In this document: piece by piece, positions 46,172 to 57,090 of the stretch
How the letters are laid out: each line of letters opens with the position of its first letter
How positions within the stretch are numbered: position 1 is the stretch's first letter
Assembly: GCA_002989075.1 (NCBI GenBank)
Contig: PSQN01000012.1
Location: 1,116,001 to 1,180,000 of the forward strand
DNA length: 64,000 nucleotides
Direction of reading: 5' to 3'
From: Arthonia radiata
Taxonomy: Eukaryota; Ascomycota; Arthoniomycetes; Arthoniales; Arthoniaceae
Position numbers and translations under genes: made by a program
The notes under the pieces: generated by a model
Seen by the model: only the letters and a program-made list of their open reading frames with translations
What the model was told of the DNA's origin: nothing
The model's database searches: none

Positions 46172-47963
46172 GGACCTCTTGACAAGCCCTGCTCGTAAGA
46201 GCCCAGGGAAGGCGGCTTCCTTTGCGCCGGCCGAAGGGCTTTCTACATTAGAGGTTGGCTCTTGAGCCTCCCTCCGCTCATACAGCATTTCGAATGATCC
46301 TCGAATAGATGGATTGGTGAATGGAACAACGGCGCCATCTCCACTACTGGTTTGACCTCGAAAGTTCCTTCGCGGCTTGCTGTCACACCCTCACCCCAGT
46401 CTCCAGCATTGGCAGTTCCTCTCGGCTCTTAAAACTCGGCAAGAAGACTCCGACAGCGACAAGCAAGATGCTCATCCTGCACATTCCAGCCTGACTGCCG
46501 ACTGCTCCAAAGCGAGCCTCCTTGCTAGCGAGTACGACTACCTCACACCATTTTCGAAACCTCGATACTTTGCAGCGCCGTCACATCACTCTCCCTGGGC
46601 CCCGGTTAAGAGATTCACAGTGCTAGTCTAAACACTCTGACATTGGCACAAAACCCCTGAAGTTCGCGTCCATCTCTCGGAGCAAGCACGATGATACATC
46701 TCTATGCGGAATACCAAATTCTCTGACAGCGCCGCCATCTTACCCTACACGACCCTCAATCACGACTTGTACACTCGGACGGTGGCTGCTGAACTCTACG
46801 GACGCTGAACCTCCTCAGATACGTCAGATATGTCGGGAAACCATCGAAGCGTGTAGGTTCATAGCAAGCAAGAGTTCCCTATACTGCCACAAGACACCCC
46901 ATATTCGTCGGCGCCGGCATCTGAACTTCCTCCGTCGCTCTTCGACAAATCATAGCCTCCATAGTCCGCGCTCGTACCTTTCGACGCAACACTCACAGAC
47001 GAAGGTAGACGCACTTCGGTCAAGCACCACTCGCTCAAACGCCCATCTCGCGTCTCTCCTTGGATGATGCAGCCCGTTTCAACTATGTATGAGCTTCTCA
47101 ATCGCATGGATGACATGCACGCCCGCATCTTGCTGGTCGAAGGTCGCAGATACGACCGCAAGCGTTTCACTATGGTCAGCTCGGGAGGTCAATGGCGGGA
47201 TGAAGGCAACAACGAACGAAGGTTCGAGCCGGTCATGGATGCTGAGGCTACGGCATCTAGCCAGCAAGAGACGCATTAGGATGAGAAAGAGATACACATG
47301 TTCACCGGAAAGACGAGGAGACACATACGACAAGGCGTGGGAGTGGGGAAGAGCTCTGGTGCACAGCGACTGCACGGAATGAAGACCCTGCGAACGCAAT
47401 GGTAGAGCAAGCAAAGAAGAGGCGCGGTAAGGAAAACGTGGGCTTGAGACCTAGAGCCATGACTGGTGCTGGCTACCTCTTATGAGGAAAACTGGAACCT
47501 CAGAAGTAACAATTACGGAACAAAGGTATCAGCATTCCCATTCGCTTCTCTAGTTTCCAAAATCCAGAGAATCATATGCAGTTCGAAAGCATGTACGAGA
47601 TGCGCGCGATCCAGGACCGTGTCTGTATATGGAAAAGTCTCGCCTACTTCGTGCCCGCGGAAGAGCAAATGCAATCTTCCAAGGACCGAGGTGAATTTCC
47701 TCGTGAAAACGCGCTTACATTTTCTTTATGCACACAAAATAATTCAAAACTAGACATTTGCTATTAAATGGAGTAGCAAGGTCGTAGGGCTGATATGCTT
47801 AGCTAATTGCGTTGCCGTGGGACCGAGCGCGGATGCCAGGTCCACAACAGCGCAACTTTCGTGTTTGAGATTGTTCCGTAAGCCACTATACACTCTTCAA
47901 CTTCCGCGCCACCAACCAGCACAAGAACACTCCCCGGAAGCTAAACAGTACTATTATATCATC
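46172..47963. other. No assignable gene
   Basis: Two overlapping coding-like frames on opposite strands at about 46860-47280 (plus: LLNRMDDMHARILLVEGRRY; minus: TEVRLPSSVSVASKG) cannot both be real and neither has a domain. The rest has only short frames. A TATTATATC box at 47952-47960 lies directly before the next start codon. Confidence 0.4.
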
Positions 47964-48412
47964 ATGGCCTCTCCTGCCACCGAGCTCGAACTCTACAATG
48001 CGCTGCGTGGTGTGGCTGGAGGGCTGTCCCTGGCCAGGATAGCCTTCCACGCCGCCCACAACCTCTACCTCGACGCCTTCGTGGCTGAAGTGGTTCACTT
48101 CGGCACCAAGTAAGCTTATTTGAAACCTGTATAATCACTGAACGGTACTGATACGTAGCGTGTAGCGATACCCACAACGCGCGCGCCGAGTTCGCAGAAA
48201 ACAGGTGGCGCAGGAACGCCCGCATGCTCGAGGCGGCATGGCGGCACGCCCGCAACCGGTGGGGTGAGATCCGCGTGCAGAGGCTGGCTGCGAACCAGCG
48301 TGGGGCAGAGTTGGTTGCGTGGGAGCGTTGGGTGGATCGGGAGGTGGCGTGGGTGCCGGCGGAGATTTGGGTGATGATGGGGGTGCCGCGGACTCCTTTT
48401 TGGCGTCGATAA
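47964..48412 (+). CDS. Small two-exon orphan family, member 1
   Basis: Exons 47964-48109 and 48166-48412 with a 56-bp intron (GTAAGC donor, TACTGAT branch, TAG acceptor) give 130 residues. Exon 1 encodes an Ala/Leu-rich amphipathic segment; exon 2 is rich in Arg and Trp (WRRNARMLEAAWRHARNRWG) and ends AEIWVMMGVPRTPFWRR. The C-terminus aligns with AEVWVQFGRPAEAVW in member 2 (51.2-51.7 kb), and the intron lies at the same place and phase as in members 2 and 3. No signal peptide, no cysteine pattern, no known domain. GC-rich third positions support coding. The function is unknown; a helical, mostly intracellular protein is all I can infer. Confidence 0.65.
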
Positions 48413-48420
48413 GGCAGAGC

Positions 48421-48450
48421 GGTGGGGTGGTGGTGGTGGTGGTGGTGGAG
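48421..48450. repeat. GGT trinucleotide microsatellite
   Basis: About eight copies of GGT/GTG, just past the stop codon of small-family member 1, so in its 3' untranslated region. Confidence 0.85.
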
Positions 48451-49615
48451 GCAATGTCTGAGAAGAGCGCTTTGTTAGATCGTCGTTGAAACCTGTCTGA
48501 ACTGTTCTACGTCTTTTGCTGTTGCCTGGTCTGCGAGAGCTCGTGGAAAAAGTTGTCATGTTTGCTGCCTGAGGATGTTTTAACCGTTATATTTTGCAAG
48601 TCAAATGTACATTTCATAGTGGGAGTTTCTCCCTGTGCTGACAGTGTGTTAGGGATGGTTGCTACTCTACGGAGAGCCCCATTTTTGCCTTTTTGAGAAA
48701 GGTCGCTGGTTCAAATGCTGGCGGTTCTGGCCGGAGGTGGCGTGTACTTTTGCAGCTGCAGCACGCTATTCGTGTCGTGCAGCGCAGATTTTTTCAGGAG
48801 AACTTCTGTCAGATTTTTGCGCATCTTTTGAGTCTACTACGGGGACTACTAGACTCTGTTTTATATTTATGCTGTTTGGTGAGCAAGCAAAGGCATTGGC
48901 ACAAGCCACCCTTTTCTGGTCTAGCGCATGTTTCCTCTTGCTTGTCTCATCGCGCCAATTCCCCGTTGAGCATCCTCGCTATTTCGCAGTTGTATAATTA
49001 GCTGCGCTCCATTGAAAACCAACCTCGTTCTGACCTCATTCATCTGCGACGCCTTCATCCTTCAATGCGTGGAGCAAGACGACAGCCCTTTGCTGCTGGT
49101 GTAATCTCATAGACGAGACCACACGTGCAGCGAACATACATCGTTGTCTGACACAGAAGATTGACCTCGAATGCAGCCATCCGCGCGCGCCGTCTTCATC
49201 TCACGATCCGGAATCATGAAGACGTTGATGAGTGTGCTACGCAGTTGCTCCGTACCAGACCGTTCTTTACCACGGGACTACACCTTCAAGCCTTCATGAT
49301 TACTTGGTCAGTTCATCTGCCACAGCAACTTCTCATTGCGCGTCCTCCTCTTAAAGCGGTCAGACCAACTTTCGCGACTGGCGGCGCATAAACGAACGCA
49401 ATGAACCGTCCATGAAGCCATTTGATTCAGCATCCAGACACGGACGTCCACTAAATAAACGCTCGCCGGGATTCTCTGGTCACACCTCTCTGGGGAGCTC
49501 GGGACCTTTTCAGGGAAGCATCTTAGGTTGTCACCATGTTTATTTCTTGAGATCAAGCAGCTCAACGCTTGAACACAAGCATTGAACAGCGCACCATCTG
49601 TGGGAGACACCTCGC
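48451..49615. other. No assignable gene
   Basis: Short frames only, no repeats noticed. The left part would be 3' sequence of small-family member 1. Confidence 0.45.
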
Positions 49616-50215
49616 ATGGGGAGCTCAACTTACGAGACATGTGACCTTCGGTATCTGCTTGCAGCAGGCTCGCCAGCCGAAGCCTCCACATCCCATGAGC
49701 GCCTGGCTTCGATCATCGAGAGACGCGAACCTGACAAGTTCTTGGTTGTGAAGCGCCGAGGTGTTCAGACAGACGTGTTCAAACAGAACGAGATGCTCAG
49801 TACTGACACTGCCACTAGACCCGCCCTTGGACTCAACCTCGCGTGTCTCGATGGTGCTGTACGCCGCGACGAGGCTTGCAAGTTCACGATACTGAAGATC
49901 GCTGCACCGTCTTCTTCGATGCCCTCGATCATCATCAGCAAAGCTCGATACATTAGCAGACTCTCCCATTCGTTACACTTGAGAAAGGCTACAGAACCTA
50001 CAACGCCGCCACCTTGGACGACAGTCCTGGCAACGGAAGCAGTGTCAGTCTTGATAGGAAAACTACCACGCTTTCATACTCGCTGCCTCATATTGTCCAC
50101 ATGTAGCGCCTACGGTTCGTTGGCAGCTTTCGCGACTTGTTCGTCCCTGCCTGGTCGACGAAGGTTGTCACTGCATCAGCGCTTCGCCTTGCACATACCT
50201 ACCTCAGCTCATTGA
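49616..50215 (+). CDS. Weak hypothetical frame
   Basis: A 199-codon plus-strand frame. The first ~100 codons (YLLAAGSPAEASTSHERLAS, IIERREPDKFLVVKRRG) read like protein, while the remainder is less convincing. A different frame at about 49960-50107 (TLEKGYRTYNAATLDDSPGN, ending PHIVHM and a stop) begins after an acceptor-like ATTAG, so a second exon might start there. I found only a weak donor for that junction. No domain is recognised. Confidence 0.28.
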   Translation: MGSSTYETCDLRYLLAAGSPAEASTSHERLASIIERREPDKFLVVKRRGVQTDVFKQNEMLSTDTATRPALGLNLACLDGAVRRDEACKFTILKIAAPSSSMPSIIISKARYISRLSHSLHLRKATEPTTPPPWTTVLATEAVSVLIGKLPRFHTRCLILSTCSAYGSLAAFATCSSLPGRRRLSLHQRFALHIPTSAH

Positions 50216-51070
50216 TTGTCGGCGACTCGGCGGCACACTGATGGTAGAGAAGAAGAGTCTTGAGGTATTACCAGGAGATACCGTGAACGGACAATACCAA
50301 CTCAAGGGGTCGAGATAACGAACAAGATCCCCACACATTTTCGGAAGGTGCGACCTGAGCTGGATTGGAAGATGGATAGGAAAGGCAAAAGAACATGAGC
50401 AAGGGAATAAGGGCAACAGCAAAGCACGACCATGCAATTCGATCGGATCAGAGGTCGGGTATAATCAAAGGGGAGCGGTGAACACAAAAGGCCGGCGGGC
50501 ATGATATAGTGAGGAAGGTAGTCTGCTCTCCGTCTGATCTTGACGTGCGCTCGAATCATGAGGTGGACTTCATTGTTATATAGACAGGATCACGAATGAA
50601 TTGCTACAGCACCTGCACGACCTCAAAATAGCCCTGAACCTCTGCAAAATGCGCCCATATCGCCGGCGCTGCCTGAAATAGTCGGTTTGAGAAATGAAAA
50701 CGACCACGTGCGTTTGCTTTACAAGCCTATGAACACCGGCTTTCCAAGAGCGTATGCGGTGGAATGGTTCACCTCTGGGAGGTCAACGATGCGAGTAGTG
50801 CCACTTGTTTCGTCCTGCGGAGGGTGTCAAGGTGAGGATGACTGGTCGCTCTTCGACTCGACTGCTGTGCTTAAGCTGTATGCAATATGAACGGCGAGGT
50901 AATATCGCAGAGAAAAGAGAATAGAAAGTCCTAGGCTAGAGACAAAGACAGAAAAGGCACAATGCGGTTCGCTGGAACGTAGCAACTTGTGGCGAGAGTG
51001 AAGAGTATTGTATCTTACGACGAGGCCGGAACCAGAGCGAGCGCAATGCCGCAGATACCTGCGCATTGAA
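50216..51070. other. No assignable gene
   Basis: Minus-strand open sequence continues from the small-family gene at 51.2-51.7 kb but loses coding character. Nothing else seen. Confidence 0.4.
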
Positions 51071-51190
51071 GAGCGAAGGCAACAATGAAATGCTAGGTCA
51101 CGGCAAAATAGAAAGAGAGCAGTCACGATGTCAAACAAACGCCCGAAGCGTCTTCTTCTTCTCTTCGTTCTTCTTGCGCTCCTCGCCCGT
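51071..51190 (-). repeat. 3' block shared with the 62.4-62.5 kb locus
   Basis: The plus strand has AGAGCAGTCACGATGTCAA here and at about 62432-62450, followed in both by CGAAGCG, CGTCTTCTTCTTCTC or CGTCTTCTTCTCCTC, and a CGCCCG(T/A)AGG block. On the minus strand both lie about 40-110 bp downstream of small-family stop codons and read as related peptides (GPTGEERKKNEEKKK and PSGDTLKEKTEEKK). So the two loci share 3' sequence as well as coding sequence. Confidence 0.65.
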
Positions 51191-51227
51191 AGGCCCCCAC
51201 CACCACACCCACCCCACCGCCGTCCTC

Positions 51228-51700
51228 TCAGACAGTCTCGCGCCACACCGCCTCCGCCGGCCTCCCAAACTGCACCCAAACCTCCGCCTTCCACCCCCCA
51301 CGCGTGCCCCAACAACCCCACCGCCCACTCCTCCAGATCCCCCTCCTCCCCAATCACCACCAACGACGCGATGTTGCCGTCCAACAGCGCCTCCACCTCT
51401 TCAATGATGTCTACCACCTTTTCTTCGAAATAGGCGGCGTTGCGGTAGTAAATGAGACGACACGAGGTCGTCTGGGCGCTCTCCTCGGCGCCGCCGCTGC
51501 GATGCGTCAGCTTCTGCATAGGTCTGATGTGGTGAGTAAGCTTACATGACATTGCAGTCGGCGATTGCGGCGTCGATGTAGTCGCAGTGGAGGCTGTCGT
51601 GACGGCTGCGCCACGCTGCGACAGCGTCACCCAGCGCGTCAGCGGCAGCCTCCAACTGCGACTTGTAGGCGTCGCGGATGATGGCGTAGTGCGCGGACAT
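51228..51700 (-). CDS. Small two-exon orphan family, member 2, frame-shifted copy
   Basis: Exon 1 is 51700-51546, exon 2 begins at 51496; the 49-bp intron has a GTAAGC donor, a GCTGAC branch and a CAG acceptor. Exon 1 reads YKSQLEAAADALGDAVAAW, similar to IAQLNAAAASGQAAC in member 3. Exon 2 stays open as IEEVEALLDGNIASLVVIG and DLEEWAVGLLGHAWG, but the conserved end AEVWVQFGRPAEAVW, with stop at 51228-51230, is in another frame. The switch falls at a run of six G (51294-51299): one base fewer would give about 140 residues. Either a sequencing error or a real frameshift; as written the frame runs on to 50827. The function is unknown. Confidence 0.6.
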
Positions 51701-52029
51701 GTTGATGGTGTTTGAAAGCTTATATGAGGTCTTTGATGTGCTCTTTGCGGGCAAGTTGCTTGAAGAGTGTATGTAGGCTTACCGAACAATCTCCCACGCG
51801 ACATTTCCCACTCTTATGTGCGGGCGCTCGGGCCTGCGACGATGCACTAACCTCATTGGCCGGGTATCCAGCCTCCTCAATAGCTGCCCTTCCTATTAGC
51901 GGACCCCCATTGTGTATTCGTATTGTGTATTCTTCGTTTTCTGGATTGCGCGCGGGTCTTGTGTGATGATCGGGCCATTTACCTCTCATGTGGCGGCTGA
52001 CCTACGGCGCATTACACTGCGTATGACCA
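51701..52029. promoter_or_regulatory. Upstream region of small-family member 2
   Basis: A GCTTATATGA box on the plus strand at 51717-51726 lies within 30 bp of the start codon, similar in place to the TATA-like text before members 1 and 3. No gene is seen. Confidence 0.35.
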
Positions 52030-53560
52030 TATCTCTTCTGTTCTGTCACACACAATCTGAACAGCAGTTGCCGTATAGTCCAAATGCCTACTTGTCTGGG
52101 TTTCTAGAGCCACTCCAGCGTACGGTCCTCTTCGGGTAGATGTCGCAAGATATTTCCCCAGAGCGTCCGCGCTCAAACATTTCTTGCCCAAACAGCATAT
52201 ACTGACTAGTCTAGTTGCTTGCCACCGCAGGCTTTTTGAACCATTCCGGCGTACTGTGCTTTTCGGGTAGAGGTTGCAACCTATTCGCCTAGACAGGAAG
52301 CGCTCGCTCTCTTCCCTCGCATGTACAGCATATAACGACTGGTCCAGTTGCCGACCTGTGTCTACTTTTACAGTCATTCCGCCGTACCGCCCGTTTGGAA
52401 GGGGTGCTGCAACCTATTTCCCTAGAGCGTCCGCGCTCGAACATTTCTAGTCCGAAGAGCAAATACCGACCTTTTTGATTAGATGTATGCGTATACTTTC
52501 ACAGCCGTTCCAGCGTACCGTGTGTTTCGAGAGCAGCTTGTTTCATATTATCCGGTACCGTATGCGCTCTCCTCTTCCCTGTCTAGAACAGCATATGCCA
52601 TGCAGCCTAATGGCTTGTCTGCGTAGGCTCCCGAAGCCGTTCCAACGTACCGTGTGTTTTGAGAGCAAGTTGTTCCATATTGTCTGACACCGTATACGCT
52701 CTCCTCTTCCCTGCCCGGAACAGTATACACCGACTGGTCTAATTGCCCGCCTGCTTGAGCTTTTGAAACTACTCCACCACACCGTGTCTTGCGAAGGGAT
52801 GTTGCATCCTAATGCCCTAGGCTGTCTGTACTCACTTGTTCCCCAGTCGGAACAGCATCTACTATGCAGTCTAATTGCCCACCGGCGTAGGATATTACAA
52901 CTACTCCGGCGTACTGCGCATTCCTGGAGCAGATTCTGATGTGACACTCCAGGTCGTACATGCTCTTTTGTATGGTCCCTTGTGTATCCTTGATCGGCCA
53001 GAGCGCAGCACGTACTGCAGCTGGTTAATAACCTGCTTATCTTGCTTCTCCGCTACTTCGGCGTACCGCGCACTCCTCGCCATGTTTTAACGCTATACTC
53101 CTGGTCGTGCACGCTCTTCTGTATTGTCCTCCAGATACTCCATCTAACGCGGCGAAGCGCAGCATGTACTGCAGTAGACTTACCCCATGTCTCTCTTACT
53201 TCTCAGCTACTCCAGCGTAGCGCACATTCCTTGACGACATCTCAACCTATTACTTTAGACCTTGTGTGCACTTCCATCTTGTCCCCAGATTGTCCTCTAC
53301 CAGCCGAAGCGCAGCACGCACTACAGTAAACCTACATCCTGCTTGTTGTTGCTCTCCAACCACTCCAGCCTACCGCGCATCCCTCGAAAGTATTCTGACC
53401 GTGTACTCTGGACCTTTTGCGCTCTTCCTTTTCATCCTCCGATTGCGGTCGACCAGCTGGAGCGAGGCAAATACTAGGATGGATTTATCACCTGCTTACG
53501 GTTACTTCTCAGCTCCTCGTACCCGCTGTTTCAACCGGATGTTATAATCAACTATACCAT
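52030..53560. repeat. Degenerate tandem array, ~130-150-bp unit, about 11 copies
   Basis: Unit landmarks AACAGCATATAC, GTCTA(A/G)TTGC, ACTCC(G/A)GCGTAC(C/T)G and CGCTC recur near 52056, 52191, 52321, 52455, 52587, 52719, 52849, 53000, 53155, 53308 and 53458. Left units run about 130 bp and right ones about 150 bp, where the landmark becomes GCGCAGCA(C/T)GTACTGCAG. Units are well diverged. There are no unique spacers, so it is not a CRISPR-like array, and no frame is kept. Confidence 0.75.
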
Positions 53561-53828
53561 ACGCTATACGAACACAGCAAACTACGAATCTCTCACGAGT
53601 TGCACGACGAGACAGCACAAACAGTTCATCTGACACGAAGAGGCAGTCAGAGTACGAGGTTGAACAAGAGTGGAAACGGGGGATAAATACGTAGCGTTCG
53701 TGACAAGCGGTTTCCCGACACTACGAGATGCTCCGTGTCTGTTCCCAAAGTCAGTGACTAGCTTCTTGCTCGCAGCCAGTGCGATGCACCGTACGCTTGC
53801 GCTACGCCTGAACGGCAGCTGGGCGATG

Positions 53829-55244
53829 CTAACGATCACCACTGCTGGGAAGTGAAACATCGTGACGACCATCATGTAGAAAATTCGAAATGTTACATAC
53901 CTCTCTGCGCAATGAAGGCGACCTTCCGGGGACTGGCGAGTCTTGAGAGATCGGCGAAACAGATCTTGAGAGAGGTTGCCGCAGCCCGACGTCCCTCAAT
54001 AACTTCTCATCCGCACCTTCGCCGTACCACGTAGTCCGTTTGCTGTCGTACTTGTCCTGCCGTGATCTTCGCATAGAGCCCGCAGCTAGCGAATGTCGCA
54101 TAGGCGTATCCACAGGCAAGGTATCCGATGTGTGTCTGGCCTTGATCGCTGCTAAAGCTGCTGTTGGTGGTGGGATGCGCCGCTCGTCATTGTTGTAGTT
54201 TCCGTTCCGAGGATGGGGGCCAGCGTCGGAGATGACCGCCATCGCTGGTATGCCGCCCGCTGTCGATGTTCGCCGCATCAGACTGCTTTGCCGTTTTCGG
54301 GACATACTTCGGTCCCGTTCCTTCGTGCCGGGTACCTTTTGCCTCATAGCCTCCAGCATCCAGTCCCATGAGGTCATGTCGATGCCATCCATGAATACCA
54401 CAATACCATCCTTTGTTGCGGCGTTGTAATGACTCCAGTCTCTACTCGACATGCGATCACTCCAATTCAGGTCTTCCCCAAGTTCTCCGAGCATTGCCGC
54501 TTTCGCCTTGGTGCTGATGATGCTCGCCTTGTTCGCATCCGACCAGGCGTTGATGGAGCAGCCTCCGCATGTATAAGTCCGCGTGACTAGCCACATGCCG
54601 TACTTCTTCAGCTCCGATCCATGCTGTGCATAAAGCAGTCCTCTATTCGCCTCCAGCCAAGCTCGAAATAGCCGCTCGTCATTGTAAGCTGTCAGAGTGA
54701 TTGGCTTTCGTGTCATCAGGACAGCGCCGAACTTGCTGTTGGTGGTATACTGGATCTCGGCATGCGCGCCCGCCGGTTGATTGTCAGGTGTGTCCGCGCT
54801 CCCCGCCACGACGTGTTCTTGTGTACCCATCGCAGTCTTGGGCTGCCACTCAACGTTGATTTCAGAGCATTTCCAAGGAGTGTAGTCAAGCGGTTCATAG
54901 CCCAGCTGGTCGCAGGCAGGGAGGTAGGGTGGCTCGGACTGCGCTAGCAGACTGCAGATGAGGTTCCAATCGCCGTTGCGATCGAAGTATCCGCAGCACG
55001 GCGGGCGCATGTCTTGTGCACTGATTGGATGGAAGAGCGCAACACCAAGCCCGTGCACCTCCATGCGCTTGGTGTAGGCCTCGCGGAGGTCTTTGTAGTG
55101 GGCGGGACCCTTAACGTTGATGTCAGCCCGAGGTGCGTTGTGTACCGATGCTCAGAGGTAGGATGGCATTCTGGGGTACCAGCAGCACACTAGCCCTGGC
55201 GTAGCCAGCAGGGAGGAAGGGACTCCAAGCCCTGGACATACCAT
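53829..55244 (-). CDS. Fungal hypothetical protein
   Basis: The main exon runs 55109-53829, about 426 codons. The N-terminal half looks folded: YKDLREAYTKRM, HPISAQDMRPPCCGYFDRNG, an Asp/Trp-rich stretch, and TLTAYNDERLFRAWLEANRG. A Cys pair sits in TYTCGGCSINAW, and the region around DWSHYNAATKDGIVVFMDGI ends the conserved-looking part. The C-terminal 130 residues are Arg/Ser-rich and disordered. An acceptor (GCTGACAT then TTAAG) precedes 55109, and an ATG directly followed by a GTATGT donor lies at 55244-55242, so the start codon may be alone in its own exon. I recall similar CGYFD-x-x-G-x-W proteins from fungal genomes without known function. Confidence 0.62.
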
Positions 55245-55901
55245 CGTGACGAGAGTTGGACGCTAAAAACGAGACCACACTGGAGAGGTATGTCTTCACA
55301 ATCTTCAAAGTATGAAGGCCCGGGCCAAGCTGGACATCGCCTCCTCGACTGGTGAAGCTTAGAAGTCGCTTAATAGTCGTGCAACGCGGGTTGCGGCGGT
55401 TGTGCGAGGCTATACAAGCGTGACAGTCCGACTCAAAAGTCAAGGAGGATGGAACTGCGACTGCGCGCAGTCCAGACGCGCAGCGATACGTGAACGCATG
55501 GACAAAGGACAGTGCTGCGCAGGGACAAGGCAGCGAGCGAGCAAGAGGCTGTCAGGCTGTTGACCTTGGGCCCGTGTCAGAAGGGTTGCCGGCGCCGTGG
55601 TTGGACGAGAGAAAGGTGAGTTTGGGGGCGGCGCGGACAAACTATAATCCGGCACCCTTGGCCCTTTCCCGCCAGACGAAGTCATCCTTCGTTGATAAGC
55701 TGCGCAATTCAGCGCAATGGTTTTTGCCTCGAAAATGCCATTGAGGTACATCAGAGCGCGGCGTTTGCACAAACGGCGAGCGTCAGTCCCGGGTGTCAAA
55801 CACCCGTCAGGCTCGATACCAACAGGTGATTGATACAATATTGTACCCGTTCTTGTCACAGGAGGAACCACTACATCAATGTGCTGGCGTCAGGAATTCG
55901 A
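55245..55901. other. No assignable gene
   Basis: A minus-strand frame at 55871-55440 and an overlapping plus frame at 55490-55744 are both low complexity. This is probably the promoter of the 53.8-55.2 kb gene and 3' sequence of the next one. Confidence 0.4.
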
Positions 55902-57040
55902 TCAGATGGTAGAGTTCGACGCCTTCTGTCTTTGCCTTTCGTACAGATTAGCACGATATTCATCTAGGAAACCTTCCATCTGCTCATTGAGAACGTCAAG
56001 GATATTACTTCGCGCTACTGTGTATGCGGTTTCCTTGTTCCGAAAGTGCTGCCAGGTCTTCACAATCTCTGTCGCAGGTGTACGGTCATGAGATACCCAT
56101 CTGAAAAGGTCCACAGGGTTTGTGAGGGTGTTGAAGCGAGAGTTCCAGTCACTTCCCTTATTGGCCAAGTACTCGTCAACAACCTCGACTTTGCGCTTAT
56201 TGATGAACCAGGCGTGCTGCCATCCGAATATCGCTGCGACCAAGCCTGGCGTCATGTAACCGACATGAATGAGCTCAAAATCGTGTGTTCTTTGGCATTC
56301 GGGACTTAAACGGCGCTACTTGCGTCGCTGCCACAGAATCTTCTCGATATATGGCTCAGGATCCTTGAGATGGGCGCAGAAGTCGTCTTGCTTTACAATG
56401 TAATCTATGTCATGATACTTGTATTGGGTGGGCCTCGGATCGTCGCAGTACATGGTATTCAAACGAAGACGGCGGGCGGCTCCATCCAAGGTCTTTGGCT
56501 GGCTTCCAGTCATCTTCACACACGGCAACTTTTCATCATCTATTGATCCGATGATAGTCTCCTTCCATGGCCACGGTTGCCAAGTTCGACGGCCGCGCCG
56601 AGCTCTCTCCAGATATTGAAAGAACTCTTTGGCCTTTGGATGTGCGTGACAGACTAATCTAGCGCTCGAACGATCAGCGGCTCTCGGCCCGCCCGCCAAG
56701 ATTGGGGTGTGCACGAGCCTTTTAGCGCACAGTGCACAATGTTGGAACGCTCTTCTCCTCACTTCCACTTCTCTCCTGAAATGGTCATTGTGCGGCTTCT
56801 GTAGCATTTGCATGATGAATCTGTGCAAGAACGCTTCGTTCGAGGCCGCTTGTCCAAGATCGAGCGTGCGGGAGCTTTTAGAAAAGAAAACCATCCATTT
56901 TCCATCTGTCCCCACGCTTCTTCGTCCTTGACAGTACGCCACACACCACATCACATGCTCAAGAAGTCTGCTTTCAGCGCTCACAAAGACGATCAAAGTC
57001 GCGAAATACGTGACTGATACTTTTGCTTGAGGTTTCCTTC
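55902..57040 (-). CDS. Hypothetical protein interrupted by one in-frame TAG
   Basis: One reading frame stays open from about 57040 to 55902 except for a TAG at 56318-56316. The first part, about 240 codons, has a possible zinc-binding pattern (HCALCAKRL then VCHAHPKAKEFF) and a Trp-rich piece (RRGRRTWQPWPWKE); it ends ILWQRRK at the stop. The second part begins RRLSPECQRTHDFELIHVGY and has WQHAWFINKRKVEVV and PVDLFRWVSHDR. A 30-bp GTAG...AAAG segment at the stop could be skipped in frame but is shorter than any intron here. No ATG opens the first part; MWCVAYCQ at 56951 is the first, so the 5' end may be spliced. Either a recent nonsense change, an unusual intron or a sequence error. The function is unknown. 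Confidence 0.5.
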
Positions 57041-57090
57041 AGCATCAAGTCAACAACGGCGAATGAACCGAGTCGCCTCCTCATCCGGGG

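Noticed and set aside
46859-47279. Overlapping sense and antisense small frames
   Set aside because: Both read passably as protein, they cannot both be genes, and neither has supporting splice or promoter signals.
48690-48730. tRNA-like B box (GGTTCAAATGC)
   Set aside because: No matching A box, acceptor stem or anticodon arm could be folded around it.
52030-53560. CRISPR-like array
   Set aside because: The whole unit repeats and diverges; there are no constant short repeats with unique spacers, and the genome is eukaryotic.
56289-56318. 30-bp intron that would remove the TAG in the 55.9-57.0 kb gene
   Set aside because: Every intron I can support here is at least 49 bp, and no branch site fits inside 30 bp.
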